Below, in pieces: positions 1 to 11,094 of a DNA stretch of 64,000 nt (position 1 is the first letter of the stretch; each line of letters opens with the position of its first letter). This DNA is from Alphaproteobacteria bacterium. GTDB lineage: Bacteria; Pseudomonadota; Alphaproteobacteria; UBA6615. The notes beneath the pieces are model-generated. The model was given only the letters and a program-made list of their open reading frames with translations. It had not been told where the DNA came from and made no database searches. The stretch spans positions 62,001 to 126,000 of the forward strand of contig JAALLF010000005.1 of the NCBI GenBank assembly GCA_011087645.1. Reading direction: 5' to 3'. Position numbers and translations under genes: made by a program.

Positions 1-551
1 AAGGTTTCGCTTCGGTCGAGGAGGTGGCGTTCGTGCCGCTGGATGATTTGTCGACGATCGAAGGCTTTGACGAGGACATCTCCGAAGAGCTGCAGGCACG
101 TGCCCGCACTTGGTTGGAAGAGCGCGATGCGGCGCTCGATGTGGAACGCAAGAAGCTCGGTGTCGAGGACGCGGTGATTGCCATGCAACGCCTATCCCTG
201 TCCCAGGTCGTTATGTTGGGCCGCAAGGGTGTGAGCACGGTCGACGATATTGCCGGCCTTACACCGGATGAAATGCGTTTCCTGCTGATGGATATCGAGA
301 CCGAAGTAAAGGTCGACGATTTGTGGGAGATGTCGGAAAGCGATGTGAGCCGGCTGGTGCGGCACAGCCCGCTGCATGCCGATGACGCCAATGCCATCAT
401 CATGGCGGCGCGGCAAATTATCTATGGCGACGATGTCCTAACGCCCGAGCCGGAGCCCGAAGAGGAAGAGGCGGCACCGGAAGGCGCGCCCGATACCGCG
501 AAAAGCGAGGCGGATGCATTGTTTAATACGCCAGCCGGCGCCGGCGAGTGA
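1..551 (+). CDS. nusA: Transcription termination/antitermination factor NusA, C-terminal part (5' truncated by window edge)
   Basis: The reading frame is already open at base 3 and runs to a TGA at 549-551, so only the last ~182 residues of NusA are here. NusA binds RNA polymerase and nascent RNA and modulates pausing, termination and antitermination. The visible part matches the C-terminal acidic repeat/helix-hairpin-helix region of proteobacterial NusA (DLSTIEGFDEDISEELQARA; later LGRKGVSTVDDIAGL) and ends in an acidic Glu/Ala tail. The S1 and KH domains lie upstream of the window. The next gene begins 15 bp downstream, the usual nusA-ylxR-infB operon. Identification rests on the repeat sequence plus the neighbours. 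Confidence 0.93.
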   Translation, partial: GFASVEEVAFVPLDDLSTIEGFDEDISEELQARARTWLEERDAALDVERKKLGVEDAVIAMQRLSLSQVVMLGRKGVSTVDDIAGLTPDEMRFLLMDIETEVKVDDLWEMSESDVSRLVRHSPLHADDANAIIMAARQIIYGDDVLTPEPEPEEEEAAPEGAPDTAKSEADALFNTPAGAGE

Positions 552-566
552 GCGACAGAAGCGCAT

Positions 567-1310
567 ATGTACGAAATGCCGGCAGCCGCAAACAGGGCAG
601 AACGCGCCCGCTCGCGACGTAGGGACGACGCTCCGACGCGCCGCTGCATCGTGTCCGGAGATACCTTGCCGCGCGCGATGTTGATTCGGTTCGCCGTGGG
701 CCCGGACGATATTATTGTTCCCGACCTTGCCGAACGCCTGCCGGGACGCGGTTTGTGGGCAACCGGACGGCACGATATAGTGGCGCAGGCGTGTGCGAAC
801 GGATCTTTCCGGCGCGCGTCGCGTCGTGCGGTGACGCCGCTGGTCGGTCCCAACGGTGAAGATTTGGCGACCCTGGTCGAGGCGCAGTTGGCGCAGCGCT
901 GTCTGGACGCCTTAGGATTGGCGCGCCGGGCCGGTCAATTGGTGGTCGGGTTCGACCAAGTGCGCGCCGCGCTGAAGGCTATGGCGGGCCCCGACGGTTC
1001 TGTTAGGAAGTCGGTGTTATTGTTGACTGCCCAAGACGCGGCGGCCGACGGGCGCAATAAGCTCAAGGCGTTGGCCGACAGGCTGGCCGAGGATGGGGCG
1101 GCGCTAACCCATTTTGCGTTGTTCGACGCACAAACGATGGGCGCTGCGGTGGGGCGTGAACAATTTGTCCACGCGCTTGTTGAATCGAATGCGGCCGGGG
1201 CGCAGCTCTCCGCTGCGCTGCAACGGCTGGCGGTCTATCGCGGTGTCGCGGCACCGGTGAATACTGGGGGTGCCGATGTGGCGCCCTCAAACGTGGTTGA
1301 TATGGAATAA
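567..1310 (+). CDS. YlxR (DUF448)-L7Ae-like RNA-binding protein
   Basis: A 247-residue protein. Residues ~20-100 are a YlxR/DUF448 domain ([19 protein letters not shown], then [15 protein letters not shown]), and residues ~105-205 resemble the L7Ae/L30e fold ([17 protein letters not shown]). This two-domain form is usual in Alphaproteobacteria, encoded between nusA and infB. YlxR proteins are RNA binders, and one Gram-positive member has been linked to RNase P regulation; the function of the fused form is inferred as RNA binding only. It ends with a TAA 4 bp before the infB ATG, so the genes are probably co-translated. Confidence 0.9.
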   Translation: MYEMPAAANRAERARSRRRDDAPTRRCIVSGDTLPRAMLIRFAVGPDDIIVPDLAERLPGRGLWATGRHDIVAQACANGSFRRASRRAVTPLVGPNGEDLATLVEAQLAQRCLDALGLARRAGQLVVGFDQVRAALKAMAGPDGSVRKSVLLLTAQDAAADGRNKLKALADRLAEDGAALTHFALFDAQTMGAAVGREQFVHALVESNAAGAQLSAALQRLAVYRGVAAPVNTGGADVAPSNVVDME

Positions 1311-1314
1311 AGCA

Positions 1315-3939
1315 ATGGCGACGACTGAAAAAGACTCCGATAAGAAAAAGCCGCTGACGTTGTCGCGTCCAGGCCGGCTGGAGCTCAAGAAGACCGTTGA
1401 GGGCGGCCAGGTTAAGCAGAGCTTTAGCCACGGGCGGTCGAAAACGGTTGCCGTCGAGGTCAAGAAAAAGCGCACCTTCCGCCAGGATGCGGGCGGTGAA
1501 ATGACCGAGGTCACGTCGAAGCCTGAATTGATCGCCGAGCCGGAGGAGGCGCCGGTCGAGCCCCAGGTCGAGGAGCCGGTTCGCGAAACGCCGCCAGCCC
1601 GTACGCTCACCGAGGCGGAGCAGGCTACGCGGGTGCGCGTGCTGGAAGATGCACGCAAAGCCGCTGAGGAAGCGCGCATTGAAGCGGAGAAGCGCGCTGT
1701 TGAGGAGGCCGAGCGGGCGGCGTCTCAGCCCGAGCCTACCCCCGATGACGAGCCGGAAGCAGTTGAAGAACAACCGGTCGCCAAGACCCTCGATGAGTTG
1801 CGGCGCGAAGAGGAAGACGCGCGCCGGGCGGTTGAGGAAGAGGCGGCGCGTGCGGCAGACGAGGCAGCGCAGCGCGCCAACGATGCCGCCCGACGTCGTG
1901 CCGATGCGAGCGCCGACGCCGAACCTGCCGAAGAGACGCCCAGCCGGGGCCGCGGCCGGGGTGCTGCGGGGGGCCGCGCCGAAGCGCGTCCGACCGGTGC
2001 GAAGCCGAGTACAGAACGGCGCCGGCGCAGCGGCAAGCTCACCATTTCTGAAGCCCTTGATGAAGATGGCGGCGCGCGCCAGCGCTCGGTTGCCGCCTTC
2101 CGGCGTCGGCAGGAGCGCGAACGCCAGCGGGTGCAACGCGAGGCCGGCGGTGGGCAGGCCCAGCAAAAGATTGTGCGCGAAGTCCAAATCCCCGACACGA
2201 TCACCGTCGGCGAGTTGGCAAACCGCATGGCGGTTCGCGGCAATGAAGTGATTAAGTCGCTAATGAAGATGGATATTATGGCGACGACAAACCAGACCAT
2301 TGACCAGGAGACCGCGCAGTTGGTGGCCGAGGAATTTGGCCATGAGATCAAGCTGGTGTCGGCCGCCGATGTGGAAATCGGTTTGGGTGGCGCGATCGCA
2401 GACGATGAAGGTGTCGGGCTGCCGCGCGCGCCGGTGGTCACCATCATGGGTCATGTCGATCACGGCAAGACGTCGCTGCTCGATGCGCTACGCGAAACCG
2501 ATGTGGTCAGCCGCGAGGCTGGTGGCATTACCCAGCATATCGGCGCCTATCAGGTGGAAATTTCGTCGGGCGAGAAAATCACCTTCCTGGATACACCGGG
2601 CCATGCGGCGTTTACCGCCATGCGCCAACGCGGCGCCCACGTTACCGATATCGTGATACTGGTGGTTGCCGCCGACGATAGTGTGCAGCCGCAGACGGTG
2701 GAGGCGATCAACCATGCCCGCGCCGCGGGCGTGCCGATGATTGTGGCGATCAACAAGGTCGACCGCGCGGAAGCCGATCCGACACGGATCAAGAACGAGT
2801 TGCTGAACTACGAGGTCGTGCCGGAATCGATGGGTGGCGAGGTGCAGTGCATTGAGGTATCGGCCACCGAGAAGACCGGTCTCGACACGCTGACCGAGGC
2901 GATTGTGCTGCAGGCCGAAATTCTCGAATTGAAGGCCAATCCTGAGCGCATGGCGTTCGGTTCGATCGTTGAGGCTAAGCTCGAAAAGGGCCGCGGCGCC
3001 GTGGCCACGGTTTTGGTTCAGGGCGGCACGCTCAAGATCGGTGATATTTTTGTCGCTGGCGCAGAATGGGGCCGGGTCCGCGCGATCATCGACGACCGTA
3101 GTGAAAATATCGACAGCGCCGGCCCGTCATTGCCAGTCGAAGTGCTGGGCTTTAACGCGACCCCGCAAGCAGGCGACGACTTCGCCGTCGTCGATAGCGA
3201 AGCGCGGGCGCGCGAAATCGCTGAATACCGCGCTGATGTGGTAAAGGACCGGCGCGCCACCGCGGGTGCGCGGGGCACGCTCGACGAAATGTTCCAGCAG
3301 ATTTCCGCTGGCGAAGCGTCGCTGGTGCCGATCCTCATCAAGGGCGACGTTCAGGGGTCGGTCGAGGCCATCGTCGGGGCGCTGGAAAAGATGTCCAACG
3401 ACGAGGTCAAGGTCCAGGTGCTGCATTCGGGTGTCGGCGGTATCAACGAGTCCGATATTTCGCTGGCGGCGGCCTCGAGCGGACTGGTCATCGGGTTCAA
3501 TGTTCGCGCCATTCCACAAGCGCGCGACCAGGCCAAACGCGACGGCGTCGATATCCGTTACTACAATATCATCTACAACGTCGTCGATGATGTGAAGGCG
3601 CTGCTCGAAGGTGAATTGGCGCCGACCTTGCAGGAAAATCATCTTGGCAACGCCGAAATCCGCGAAGTGTTCAGCGTCTCGAAGGTCGGCAAGATTGCCG
3701 GTTGCATGATCACCTCGGGCATCGTGAAGCGCGGCGCAAAAGTGCGTCTGCTGCGCGATAGCGTGGTCGTTTATGAAGGCGACCTGGCGCAACTGAAACG
3801 CTTCAAGGACGATGTCCGCGAAGTGCAGAACGGCTATGAGTGCGGCATGGCGCTGGAGAATTACAACGACATCCAGGCCGGCGATGTCATCGAATGCTAC
3901 GAAGTCGAGGAAATCGCCCGTCAATTGGATGCGGGCTGA
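1315..3939 (+). CDS. infB: Translation initiation factor IF-2
   Basis: An 874-residue GTPase that places initiator fMet-tRNA on the 30S subunit and promotes subunit joining. The first ~290 residues are a low-complexity charged region rich in Glu, Arg and Ala (coiled-coil-like), as in other alphaproteobacterial IF-2. The G domain follows with G1 [15 protein letters not shown]3 DTPGHAAF, G4 NKVD and G5 SATEKTG, then domains II-IV. ATG at 1315 is chosen because [20 protein letters not shown] is the usual N terminus; an in-frame GTG at 1270 would overlap ylxR and add an unrelated leader. Confidence 0.98.
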   Translation: MATTEKDSDKKKPLTLSRPGRLELKKTVEGGQVKQSFSHGRSKTVAVEVKKKRTFRQDAGGEMTEVTSKPELIAEPEEAPVEPQVEEPVRETPPARTLTEAEQATRVRVLEDARKAAEEARIEAEKRAVEEAERAASQPEPTPDDEPEAVEEQPVAKTLDELRREEEDARRAVEEEAARAADEAAQRANDAARRRADASADAEPAEETPSRGRGRGAAGGRAEARPTGAKPSTERRRRSGKLTISEALDEDGGARQRSVAAFRRRQERERQRVQREAGGGQAQQKIVREVQIPDTITVGELANRMAVRGNEVIKSLMKMDIMATTNQTIDQETAQLVAEEFGHEIKLVSAADVEIGLGGAIADDEGVGLPRAPVVTIMGHVDHGKTSLLDALRETDVVSREAGGITQHIGAYQVEISSGEKITFLDTPGHAAFTAMRQRGAHVTDIVILVVAADDSVQPQTVEAINHARAAGVPMIVAINKVDRAEADPTRIKNELLNYEVVPESMGGEVQCIEVSATEKTGLDTLTEAIVLQAEILELKANPERMAFGSIVEAKLEKGRGAVATVLVQGGTLKIGDIFVAGAEWGRVRAIIDDRSENIDSAGPSLPVEVLGFNATPQAGDDFAVVDSEARAREIAEYRADVVKDRRATAGARGTLDEMFQQISAGEASLVPILIKGDVQGSVEAIVGALEKMSNDEVKVQVLHSGVGGINESDISLAAASSGLVIGFNVRAIPQARDQAKRDGVDIRYYNIIYNVVDDVKALLEGELAPTLQENHLGNAEIREVFSVSKVGKIAGCMITSGIVKRGAKVRLLRDSVVVYEGDLAQLKRFKDDVREVQNGYECGMALENYNDIQAGDVIECYEVEEIARQLDAG

Positions 3940-4070
3940 TCGTTTGTCGGCATGAACAAGGATTAAAGCCACGTTTGACGTGGGCGCGCGCGATTTGAGA
4001 TGGCGCGCCGCCGAATACTGGGCTGCAAAGCGCGGCGGTTCGGCTTGAGAAAATTAAGGGCAGTTGAACG
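3940..4070 (+). other. infB-rbfA intergenic spacer with small hairpin
   Basis: A 131-bp gap inside an otherwise tight operon. It holds a 6-bp perfect stem with a 3-nt loop at 3969-3983 (CCACGT TTG ACGTGG) without a T-run, followed by a GC-rich stretch. It does not look like a factor-independent terminator; it may be an mRNA processing or stability element. No promoter is convincing. Confidence 0.4.
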
Positions 4071-4490
4071 ATGAGAATACGCGCAAATTCCGCGCGCAGC
4101 GGTAGAGCGCCGAGCCAGCGTCAGCTGCGCGTCGGCGAAGAAATACGCCACGCGTTGGCCCAGATGGTGACCCAGGCCGATTTCCGCGACCCGGATCTGG
4201 CCGGCCAGTCGATAACCGTGACGGAAGTTCGGGTGAGCCCGGATATGCGCAACGCGACAGTGTTCGTGACCCCTTTGGTGGGCGATGCGCAAACCATCGT
4301 GCCCGCTCTGCAGCGGGCGGCGAGTTACATCCGCGGCCAGTTGGCGAGCGCGGTGAAACTGCGCCATACGCCCAGCCTGACGTTCGAACATGACGACAGC
4401 TTCGATCAGGCCGAGCGTATCGGGTCGCTGCTGCAGGATGCCGGCGTGGCCGACAATCCGGCCGACGAGGGAGATGAGAGTGGCGCGTAG
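4071..4490 (+). CDS. rbfA: 30S ribosome-binding factor A
   Basis: A 139-residue KH-fold protein that matures the 5' end of 16S rRNA and releases from late 30S particles. The family pattern is clear: QLRVGEEIRHALAQM near residue 20, then ITVTEVRVSPDMRNATVFV at about 50-68, and LRHTPSLTFEHDDSFDQAERI toward the end. Length is normal. It follows infB and overlaps the start of truB, the standard order. Confidence 0.96.
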   Translation: MRIRANSARSGRAPSQRQLRVGEEIRHALAQMVTQADFRDPDLAGQSITVTEVRVSPDMRNATVFVTPLVGDAQTIVPALQRAASYIRGQLASAVKLRHTPSLTFEHDDSFDQAERIGSLLQDAGVADNPADEGDESGA

Positions 4491-5409
4491 GGGGCGCAAA
4501 GGTCGCCCGATCAATGGCTGGATCAATGTCGATAAGCCGGTCGGCATGACCTCGGCGGCGTGCGTCAACGCCGTGCGCCGCACTCTCGACGCCGCCAAGC
4601 TGGGTCATGCTGGAACTCTCGATCCGGCGGCCAGCGGTGTTCTGCCGATCGCCCTGGGCGAAGCGACCAAAACCATGCCGTTCGTGGTTGATACCCATAA
4701 ACAATATGTCTTCACGGTGAATTGGGGCGAGCGGCGCGATACCGATGACGATCAGGGCCGGGTCATCGAGACCTCGGACCACCGGCCGAGCGAAGCGGAT
4801 ATTAAAGCGGCGCTGCCGGCGTTCATCGGCGAGATCAGCCAGGTCCCGCCGGCCTATTCGGCGATCAAGGTCGATGGCGCGCGCGCCTATGCGCTGGCAC
4901 GGGCCGGCGAGGCGGTCGAATTGGCGGCCCGCCAGATATCGATCCTGTCGTTTGAGCTGTTGGATATGCCCGACCGCGATCGCGCCCGCTTTGCGGTGAA
5001 AAGCGGTAAAGGGGCCTATATGCGCGGATTAGCGCGCGATATCGCAGTGGCGGTGGGCACTTGCGGCCATTTATCGGATCTGCGCCGCAGCTCCGTCGGG
5101 CCGTTTAGTGAGACCACTGCAATTTCACTGGAAAAACTTGAAGAACTTGGCCATAGTGCCGCCGTCTTCCCAACCCTACTACCGATTGAGACCGCGCTGG
5201 ACGGCATCCCGGCGTTGGCCCTATCGGTTAAAGAAGCGGCGCAGTTGCGCAACGGGCAGGCAGTTCCGGTCATGCGACCGCACGACCGGGAGCAAATCGA
5301 GGCGGTGGGCGATGAGGGTATCGTCCTTGCCGTAGAGGCGACAACGCCAGTGGCGTTGGCTCGTGTCGACGGGATTCAAATCCGCCCTGTACGTGTATTG
5401 AACCTTTGA
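4480..5409 (+). CDS. truB: tRNA pseudouridine(55) synthase
   Basis: A 309-residue enzyme converting U55 of tRNA to pseudouridine. The catalytic Asp lies in HAGTLDPAASGVLP near residue 45, and PPAYSAIKVDGARAYALAR is the second family motif. I choose GTG at 4480 because the encoded start (MARRGRKGRPINGWINVDKP) is typical of alphaproteobacterial TruB and GAGGGAG at 4467-4473 is 6 nt upstream. An ATG at 4474 directly abuts that Shine-Dalgarno sequence and is less likely. The start lies inside the rbfA 3' end, giving an 11-bp overlap that suggests translational coupling. Confidence 0.95.
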   Translation: MARRGRKGRPINGWINVDKPVGMTSAACVNAVRRTLDAAKLGHAGTLDPAASGVLPIALGEATKTMPFVVDTHKQYVFTVNWGERRDTDDDQGRVIETSDHRPSEADIKAALPAFIGEISQVPPAYSAIKVDGARAYALARAGEAVELAARQISILSFELLDMPDRDRARFAVKSGKGAYMRGLARDIAVAVGTCGHLSDLRRSSVGPFSETTAISLEKLEELGHSAAVFPTLLPIETALDGIPALALSVKEAAQLRNGQAVPVMRPHDREQIEAVGDEGIVLAVEATTPVALARVDGIQIRPVRVLNL

Positions 5410-5427
5410 TGCCGGGAGAAGAAGCTC

Positions 5428-5697
5428 ATGTCGATTACTGCTGAGCGCAAGGCGGAACTCATTAAAGAGTACCAAACCAAAGAGAGCGACACCGGGTCAC
5501 CGGAAGTTCAGGTCGCTGTTTTGACCGAGCGCATTGTAAACTTAACCGAACACTTGAAAATTCACGCCAAGGACCATCACTCACGCCGCGGATTGCTGCT
5601 GATGGTGGGTCAACGGCGTCGTTTGCTCGATTACACGCGGCGCAAAAGCGAAGACCGCTACAAATCATTGATCGAGCGTCTCGGCCTCCGCCGCTAG
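5428..5697 (+). CDS. rpsO: 30S ribosomal protein S15
   Basis: An 89-residue primary 16S rRNA-binding protein of the 30S platform. Family hallmarks are [15 protein letters not shown] near residue 25, [15 protein letters not shown] near 48, and the C-terminal IERLGLRR. The start is 18 bp after truB with a purine-rich GGGAGAAG upstream. In other bacteria rpsO is autoregulated and cotranscribed with pnp; the same order holds here. Confidence 0.98.
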   Translation: MSITAERKAELIKEYQTKESDTGSPEVQVAVLTERIVNLTEHLKIHAKDHHSRRGLLLMVGQRRRLLDYTRRKSEDRYKSLIERLGLRR

Positions 5698-5897
5698 CGA
5701 GGCCCTTTGAACGTGACACCAGTCACTGAATACCGATCCGGTTGCGCAATTCGGCGTTACCGGTCGCACCCGCGCGGATCCACCGCGCACGCGCCACTAT
5801 TGGAAAAATAAACTAGTGGTGTTTGATACCCCGCTTGGGCGCGGGGCGGTTGTTTGGGAATGGCCCGGATGGCCGACGTACGTTGGGAAAAATATCT
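5698..5897 (+). promoter_or_regulatory. rpsO-pnp leader with two hairpins
   Basis: A 200-bp gap. Two inverted repeats are visible: CCACTA/TAGTGG at 5794-5799 and 5814-5819 with a 14-nt loop, and CCCCGC/GCGGGG at 5829-5834 and 5841-5846 with a 6-nt loop. Neither has a T-tract, so I do not call a terminator. In enterobacteria the pnp leader folds into an RNase III target through which PNPase represses itself; the position here is compatible, but the parallel is an inference. Confidence 0.4.
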
Positions 5898-8090
5898 ATG
5901 TTTGACGTTGTTCGTAAAGAAATAGAATGGGGCGGAAGGCCGCTCACCTTAGAAACAGGCCGGATTGCCCGGCAAGCCGATGGCGCTGTGATGGTGACCT
6001 ATGGCGAAACCTCGGCCTTATGCACCGCGGTTGGTGCTAAAGCGCCACGAGTTGGGTTGGACTTCTTCCCGCTCACTGTGAACTACCAAGAAAAGACATT
6101 CGCCGCCGGTAAGATTCCGGGCGGCTTTTTTAAACGCGAAGGCCGGCCGACCGAAAAGGAAACGCTAACTTCGCGCTTAATCGACCGGCCGATCCGGCCC
6201 TTGTTTCACCCCAGCTTTAAGTGCGAGACGCAAGTCATCACCACCGTGGTGTCGCACGATCTGGAAAACGATCCGGACATTGTCTCGTTGGTGGGCGCCT
6301 CGGCGGCGCTGACGATTTCAGGCCTGCCGTTCATGGGTCCGATCGCCGGCGCGCGCATCGGCTATATCGACGGGGAGTATGTGCTTAACCCGCTGACCGA
6401 TCAGATGGCTGACTCGCAGCTCGATCTACTTGTTGCCGGCACCCGCGAAGGCGTGCTGATGGTCGAGTCCGAAGCTCATGAGCTGTCGGAAGAGATCATG
6501 CTCGGCGCGGTGATGTTCGGCCATAACGCCTATCAACCTGTCATTGACGCCATTATCGAATTGGCCGAGCAGGCGGCGAAGGAGCCACGGCCGATCGAAG
6601 ACACGCCGCAGGATGTCCTCGATCTTGGCGTAAAGGTGCGTGAGATCGGCGAGGCCGGGTTGCGCGATGCCTACAAGGAGACCGTCAAGCAGACCCGCCA
6701 GGAGAAAATCTCGGCGGCCAAGCAAGCGATCATGGATCAACTTTCGGAAGAAGAGCAGGCGATTGCCGGCGGTCCTCTGAAGGGCTTGGAAAAGGACATC
6801 GTGCGTCGCGATATCCTGGATACCGGCCAACGTATCGATGGCCGCGACACCAAGACGGTGCGCCCGATCGATTGTCTGGTGTCGATGCTGCCCCGCAGTC
6901 ACGGCTCGGCGGTATTTACCCGCGGCGAAACGCAAGCCTTGGCGGTGACCACATTGGGTACCGGCCAGGATGAGCAGATCGTCGATGCGCTGGACGGTGA
7001 GTATCGTGAGCATTTCATGCTGCACTATAACTTCCCGCCCTATTCGGTGGGTGAGGCTGGGCGCATGTTCGGCCCCGGCCGGCGTGAAATCGGCCATGGC
7101 AAGCTGGCCTGGCGGGCGCTGCGTCCGTTACTGCCGTCGAAAGAGGATTTCCCCTACACAATCCGCGTTGTCTCCGAGGTGACCGAATCGAACGGCTCGT
7201 CCTCGATGGCCACGGTGTGCGGCAGTTCGCTATCGATGATGGATGCGGGCGTTCCGCTGAAAGCGCCGGTGGCCGGTATCGCCATGGGCCTGATCAAGGA
7301 AGATGACGGTTACGCCGTGCTCTCCGATATCCTCGGCGACGAGGATCATCTCGGTGACATGGACTTCAAGGTGGCGGGCACCGAGACCGGTGTGACGTCC
7401 CTGCAGATGGACATCAAGATCACGTCGATCACGGAGGAGATCATGCAGATCGCCTTGGGTCAGGCGCGCGATGGCCGGCTGCACATTCTGGGTGAAATGG
7501 CCAAAGCTCTCACTCAGAACCGCGAGGAGCTTTCGGAGCATGCCCCGCGTATCACCACCATGAAGGTGCCGACCGATAAGATCCGCGATGTCATTGGCAC
7601 CGGCGGTAAGGTCATTCGCGAAATCTGCGAAGAAACCGGCTGTAAGATCGATATCGATGACGAAGGCACCATCAAAATTGCTTCGACCGACGGCGATGCC
7701 GCGGCCCGGGCGATGGATTGGATCCGCGGTATCACTGCCGAGCCCGAGGTCGGGGTTATCTACACCGGCAAGGTGGTCAAGGTGATGGACTTCGGCGCCT
7801 TCGTGAACTTCCTCGGCCCCAAGGACGGTTTGGTTCACATCTCCGAGCTCAAGAACGAGCGCGTGGGGACGGTGACCGAAGTGGTCAATGAGGGCGATGA
7901 GGTCAAGGTCAAGGTGATCGGCCTCGACGACCGCGGCAAGGTGAAGCTGTCGATGCGTGTCGTCGATCAGGAAACCGGCGAGGAGCTGGAAGACACGCGG
8001 CCCCCGCGTGAGCCCCGCGAAGGTGGCGATGGGGACGGTGAACGCCGTCCGCGCCGTCCGCGCCGGCCGCGCAGCGATGCTGCAGACTAA
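5898..8090 (+). CDS. pnp: Polyribonucleotide nucleotidyltransferase (PNPase)
   Basis: A 730-residue 3'-5' phosphorolytic exoribonuclease and RNA degradosome component. Two RNase PH-like domains occupy roughly residues 1-220 and 310-540. A KH domain follows near 555-615 ([18 protein letters not shown]), then an S1 domain near 620-695 ([20 protein letters not shown]) and an Arg/Pro-rich tail. ATG at 5898 gives the typical start [16 protein letters not shown]; the frame is open further upstream but that part is not conserved. A strong terminator follows. Confidence 0.97.
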   Translation: MFDVVRKEIEWGGRPLTLETGRIARQADGAVMVTYGETSALCTAVGAKAPRVGLDFFPLTVNYQEKTFAAGKIPGGFFKREGRPTEKETLTSRLIDRPIRPLFHPSFKCETQVITTVVSHDLENDPDIVSLVGASAALTISGLPFMGPIAGARIGYIDGEYVLNPLTDQMADSQLDLLVAGTREGVLMVESEAHELSEEIMLGAVMFGHNAYQPVIDAIIELAEQAAKEPRPIEDTPQDVLDLGVKVREIGEAGLRDAYKETVKQTRQEKISAAKQAIMDQLSEEEQAIAGGPLKGLEKDIVRRDILDTGQRIDGRDTKTVRPIDCLVSMLPRSHGSAVFTRGETQALAVTTLGTGQDEQIVDALDGEYREHFMLHYNFPPYSVGEAGRMFGPGRREIGHGKLAWRALRPLLPSKEDFPYTIRVVSEVTESNGSSSMATVCGSSLSMMDAGVPLKAPVAGIAMGLIKEDDGYAVLSDILGDEDHLGDMDFKVAGTETGVTSLQMDIKITSITEEIMQIALGQARDGRLHILGEMAKALTQNREELSEHAPRITTMKVPTDKIRDVIGTGGKVIREICEETGCKIDIDDEGTIKIASTDGDAAARAMDWIRGITAEPEVGVIYTGKVVKVMDFGAFVNFLGPKDGLVHISELKNERVGTVTEVVNEGDEVKVKVIGLDDRGKVKLSMRVVDQETGEELEDTRPPREPREGGDGDGERRPRRPRRPRSDAAD

Positions 8091-8116
8091 GCGCCTTTCA
8101 CAGCGCTAAAACGAAG

Positions 8117-8150
8117 ACGGCCCCGGAGATTTCCGGGGCCGTTTTTCGTT
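8117..8150. terminator. Intrinsic terminator between convergent pnp and fabI
   Basis: A perfect 11-bp stem, ACGGCCCCGGA at 8117-8127 and its complement at 8132-8142, encloses a 4-nt loop and is followed by a T-rich tail to about 8150. An A-rich stretch precedes it (8107-8116), so the minus-strand transcript of fabI also meets a hairpin with a partial T-run. It probably works in both directions. Confidence 0.9.
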
Positions 8151-8169
8151 TGGGGGTCTATCGGCCGGC

Positions 8170-9063
8170 TTACTTGCCGGCGCCGCCATTGTCGCCGTTT
8201 TCCGGCGGAACCGGCATGCCGATGGCGTTGAAGCCGCAATCCACATAATGCACCTCGCCGGTGACCGCGCCCGACAGATCGGACAGCAGGTACAGGCCAG
8301 CGCCGCCGACATCGTCGAGCACCACGTTACGGCGTAACGGCGCGACATCGCGGTTATAGTTATAGACTTGGCGCGCCGAGCCCACGGCTGAGCCTGCGAG
8401 CGTGCGCATGGGGCCGGCGGAAATGGCATTGACGCGAATACCATCGGGGCCCAAATCGGCGGCGAGATAGCGCACCGAGGCCTCCAGCGCCGCCTTGGCC
8501 ACACCCATGATATTGTAGTTTGGCATCACCTGCTGGGCGCCGTGATAGGTCAGCGTGACCATGGCGCCGCCATCGTTCATCAGCTTGGCGGCGCGTTGGG
8601 CGACGGCGGTGAACGAATAGCAGGAGATGTTCATCGTGTTGATGAAATTGTCCTGCGTGGTGTCGACGTAGCGCCCCTTCAACTCTTCCTTGTCGGAATA
8701 GGCGATGGCGTGGACGATGAAATCGAGCCCGCCCCAGGCGTCGGCGACCTCGCCGAAGGCGCGGTCGAGGCTATCCGCGTTGGCCACGTCGCACTCGACG
8801 AGGGCGGCCGCGTTGACCGATTCGGCAAGCGGCGCGACCCGTTTGGCGAAGGAATTCGATTGATAGGTGAAGGCCAGCGCGGCGCCCTGCGACGCCGCGG
8901 CGCGGGCAATCCCCCAGGCGATCGAGTGATCGTTGGCGACCCCCATGATTAGGCCGCGCTTGCCTTCCATCAGCGTGCCGGCGGCCGGCAAATGGGTGGT
9001 GCTAGCGGGCTCGGGTTTCGAGGCCGGCGTCACCGGCGGCGTGGGCGAGAGCGCGTCAGCCAT
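8170..9063 (-). CDS. fabI: Enoyl-[acyl-carrier-protein] reductase (NADH)
   Basis: A 297-residue short-chain dehydrogenase family enzyme that reduces trans-2-enoyl-ACP in the last step of fatty acid elongation. The FabI cofactor motif [13 protein letters not shown] lies near residue 45. The active-site region has both tyrosines and the lysine (TYHGAQ, then NYNIMGVAK). The first ~30 residues are a Pro/Thr/Ser-rich extension before [13 protein letters not shown] at 9063 overlaps the fabB stop by 8 bp (ATGGCTGA), implying coupled translation; an internal start at MEGKRG cannot be excluded. Confidence 0.95.
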   Translation of the reverse strand: MADALSPTPPVTPASKPEPASTTHLPAAGTLMEGKRGLIMGVANDHSIAWGIARAAASQGAALAFTYQSNSFAKRVAPLAESVNAAALVECDVANADSLDRAFGEVADAWGGLDFIVHAIAYSDKEELKGRYVDTTQDNFINTMNISCYSFTAVAQRAAKLMNDGGAMVTLTYHGAQQVMPNYNIMGVAKAALEASVRYLAADLGPDGIRVNAISAGPMRTLAGSAVGSARQVYNYNRDVAPLRRNVVLDDVGGAGLYLLSDLSGAVTGEVHYVDCGFNAIGMPVPPENGDNGGAGK

Positions 9064-10285
9064 CGTAGCGCTTAAAGGCAAGGGCTGCGTTGGTGCCGCC
9101 GAAGCCGAAGCTGTTCGACATGACACAATCGAGGCCGGCATTGTCGATCCGCTCAGTGACAATTTCCGCGTCGCCGGCTTCCGGGTCGAGCTCGTCGACA
9201 TTGGCCGACGCGGCGATAAAGTCGCGGTCGAGCATGAGCAGCGAATAGATCGCCTCATGGGAGCCGGTCGCCCCCTGGCTATGGCCGGTCAGCGATTTGG
9301 TTGAGGAGATGCGCGGCCGGTGGGCGCCGAACACCTCGGCGATGGCTTTCAATTCGGTCATATCGCCGGCCGGCGTCGAGGTGCCATGGGCGTTGATATA
9401 GTCGACCGCTGTATTGCCCAAGTTCTGCGTCGCCATTTGCATGCAGCGCACTGCGCCCTCGCCCGATGGCGCGACCATGTCGACCCCGTCCGAGGTGGCG
9501 CCATAGCCGGCGACCTCGCCGTAAATCTTGGCGCCGCGAGCGCGTGCCCGCTCCATCTCTTCCAACACCACCACCCCGGCGCCGCCGGCGATGACGAAAC
9601 CGTCGCGGTTGGCGTCGAAAGGCCGTGAGGCTTTTTCCGGCGTATCGTTAAATTTCGACGATAGCGCGCCCATGGCATCGAACAGGACGGTGAGGGTCCA
9701 GTGCAGTTCCTCACCGCCGCCGGCGAACACCAGGTCCTGCTTGCCCCATTGGATCAATTCGGCGCCGTTGCCGATGCAGTGGGCGCTGGTCGAGCAGGCC
9801 GAGCTGATCGAATAGCTGAGGCCACGCATGTGAAACGCGGTCGAAAGATTGGCCGAGTTGGTCGAGCACATGGCTTTCGGCACCGCATAGGGACCAACCC
9901 GTTTGGCGCCCTTGTCGCGCGCGGTGTCGGCCGCGGTCACCAGGGCCGATGTCGAGGGGCCGCCCGAGCCCATGACCAGGCCGGTGCGTTCGTCGGTCAC
10001 CTCGGCGTCGCTTAAGCCGGCGCTGGCGATGGCTTCTCGCATGGCGACGTAGTTATAAGCCGAACCGTCGCCCATGAACCGGCGCAGCTTGCGGTCGATA
10101 TGGTCGTCGAGGTCGATGTTCGGAGCGCCGTGGACATGACTGCGGAAGCCGCGTTCGGCATAGTCGTCGCAGAACACGATGCCCGAGCGACCGTCATGCA
10201 GGCTGGTGGCCACCTCGTCGGCGTTGTTGCCGAGCGGCGAGACGATGCCCAGTCCGGTGACGGCGACGCGGCGTAGTTCAGGCAT
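9056..10285 (-). CDS. fabB: Beta-ketoacyl-ACP synthase I
   Basis: A 409-residue condensing enzyme that elongates unsaturated acyl-ACPs. The thiolase-fold hallmarks are the nucleophile Cys in [14 protein letters not shown] near residue 165 and the two histidines in [12 protein letters not shown] and [11 protein letters not shown]. The start [20 protein letters not shown] is standard. The ATG shares one base with the fabA stop (TGATG), and the fabI start lies within its end, making a compact fabA-fabB-fabI operon for anaerobic-type unsaturated fatty acid synthesis. Confidence 0.96.
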   Translation of the reverse strand: MPELRRVAVTGLGIVSPLGNNADEVATSLHDGRSGIVFCDDYAERGFRSHVHGAPNIDLDDHIDRKLRRFMGDGSAYNYVAMREAIASAGLSDAEVTDERTGLVMGSGGPSTSALVTAADTARDKGAKRVGPYAVPKAMCSTNSANLSTAFHMRGLSYSISSACSTSAHCIGNGAELIQWGKQDLVFAGGGEELHWTLTVLFDAMGALSSKFNDTPEKASRPFDANRDGFVIAGGAGVVVLEEMERARARGAKIYGEVAGYGATSDGVDMVAPSGEGAVRCMQMATQNLGNTAVDYINAHGTSTPAGDMTELKAIAEVFGAHRPRISSTKSLTGHSQGATGSHEAIYSLLMLDRDFIAASANVDELDPEAGDAEIVTERIDNAGLDCVMSNSFGFGGTNAALAFKRYDG

Positions 10286-10824
10286 CAGGCACCCGCCTTT
10301 TCACCTTCGGGGAACAAACCCACCCGCAGGTTGGTCGCTTCATAAACGCGCTCGCCATCGAGTTCGGCGTAGCCGTCGGCGATGGCTAATGTAAAGGCGC
10401 GCTTGATCACTTTGCGCACATCGATGTGGTAGCGCAATATTTTGCCACCAGGCTTCACTTCGCCGGAGAACTTCACCTCGCCGACCGATAGGGCCCGGCC
10501 GGGTCCGGGGCGTTTCAGCCAGCCGAGAAAGAAGCCGAGCATTTGCCATAAGGCGTCGAGCCCCAGGCAGCCCGGCATCACCGGGTCGCCTTCGAAGTGA
10601 CATTGGTAAAACCATAAATCGTCGGTGATATCTAACTCGGCGACGATCTGGCCGTTTCCGTGTTCGCCGCCATCGTCGCTGATCGAGACGATGCGGTCGA
10701 ACATCAGCATCGGCGGTAGCGGCAGGCGGGCATTGCCCGGCCCGAACAGCTCACCATGGGCGCACTGCAACAGGTCGTCATAGGTAAAACTGGATTTCGA
10801 AGAAAGTTCATCCATACTTTTCAA
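10285..10824 (-). CDS. fabA: 3-hydroxydecanoyl-ACP dehydratase/isomerase
   Basis: A 179-residue hot-dog-fold enzyme that dehydrates 3-hydroxyacyl-ACP and isomerises trans-2- to cis-3-decenoyl-ACP, the branch point for unsaturated fatty acids. The catalytic His is in [11 protein letters not shown] and the Asp in LGLDALWQM. It is the first gene of the minus-strand fab operon and is divergent from irr across 270 bp. Confidence 0.97.
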   Translation of the reverse strand: MKSMDELSSKSSFTYDDLLQCAHGELFGPGNARLPLPPMLMFDRIVSISDDGGEHGNGQIVAELDITDDLWFYQCHFEGDPVMPGCLGLDALWQMLGFFLGWLKRPGPGRALSVGEVKFSGEVKPGGKILRYHIDVRKVIKRAFTLAIADGYAELDGERVYEATNLRVGLFPEGEKAGA

Positions 10825-11094
10825 CTCGATACTTGGGTATCACCGTGTGCCATGCGGCGGGATTGCGGCGCACTGTAACGCAGAACGCTTATTGTCAAAA
10901 CCAGACTTTCGCATCTTCGCCACTGATACCGAACATAGCCCCAACACAGGGTGCGCCGAAAGGGTTGTCGGGGTGTCCGTCATACCTTCGATCATCGTGC
11001 TGAACGGGAAAAATACACAGAATATTATGGAGTTAACCAATTGTTTCGAAAAATTCCTCTTTACATCGTTCGCCAATGATCCATATGTTTAGCC
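10825..11094. promoter_or_regulatory. Divergent fabA/irr control region
   Basis: A 270-bp intergenic region that is AT-richer on the irr side. For irr (+), TATTAT at 11023-11028 stands 17 nt after CTGAAC at 11000-11005, a weak promoter match. For fabA (-), a consensus TTGACA reads on the minus strand at 10893-10898, but no good -10 hexamer follows at the right distance. I found no Irr-box-like palindrome here, so there is no direct sign of irr autoregulation. Confidence 0.4.

Noticed and set aside
1063..2187. 374-codon minus-strand open frame antisense to infB
   Set aside because: It lies over the Glu/Arg-rich region of IF-2, has biased composition and no family resemblance; a high-GC shadow frame.
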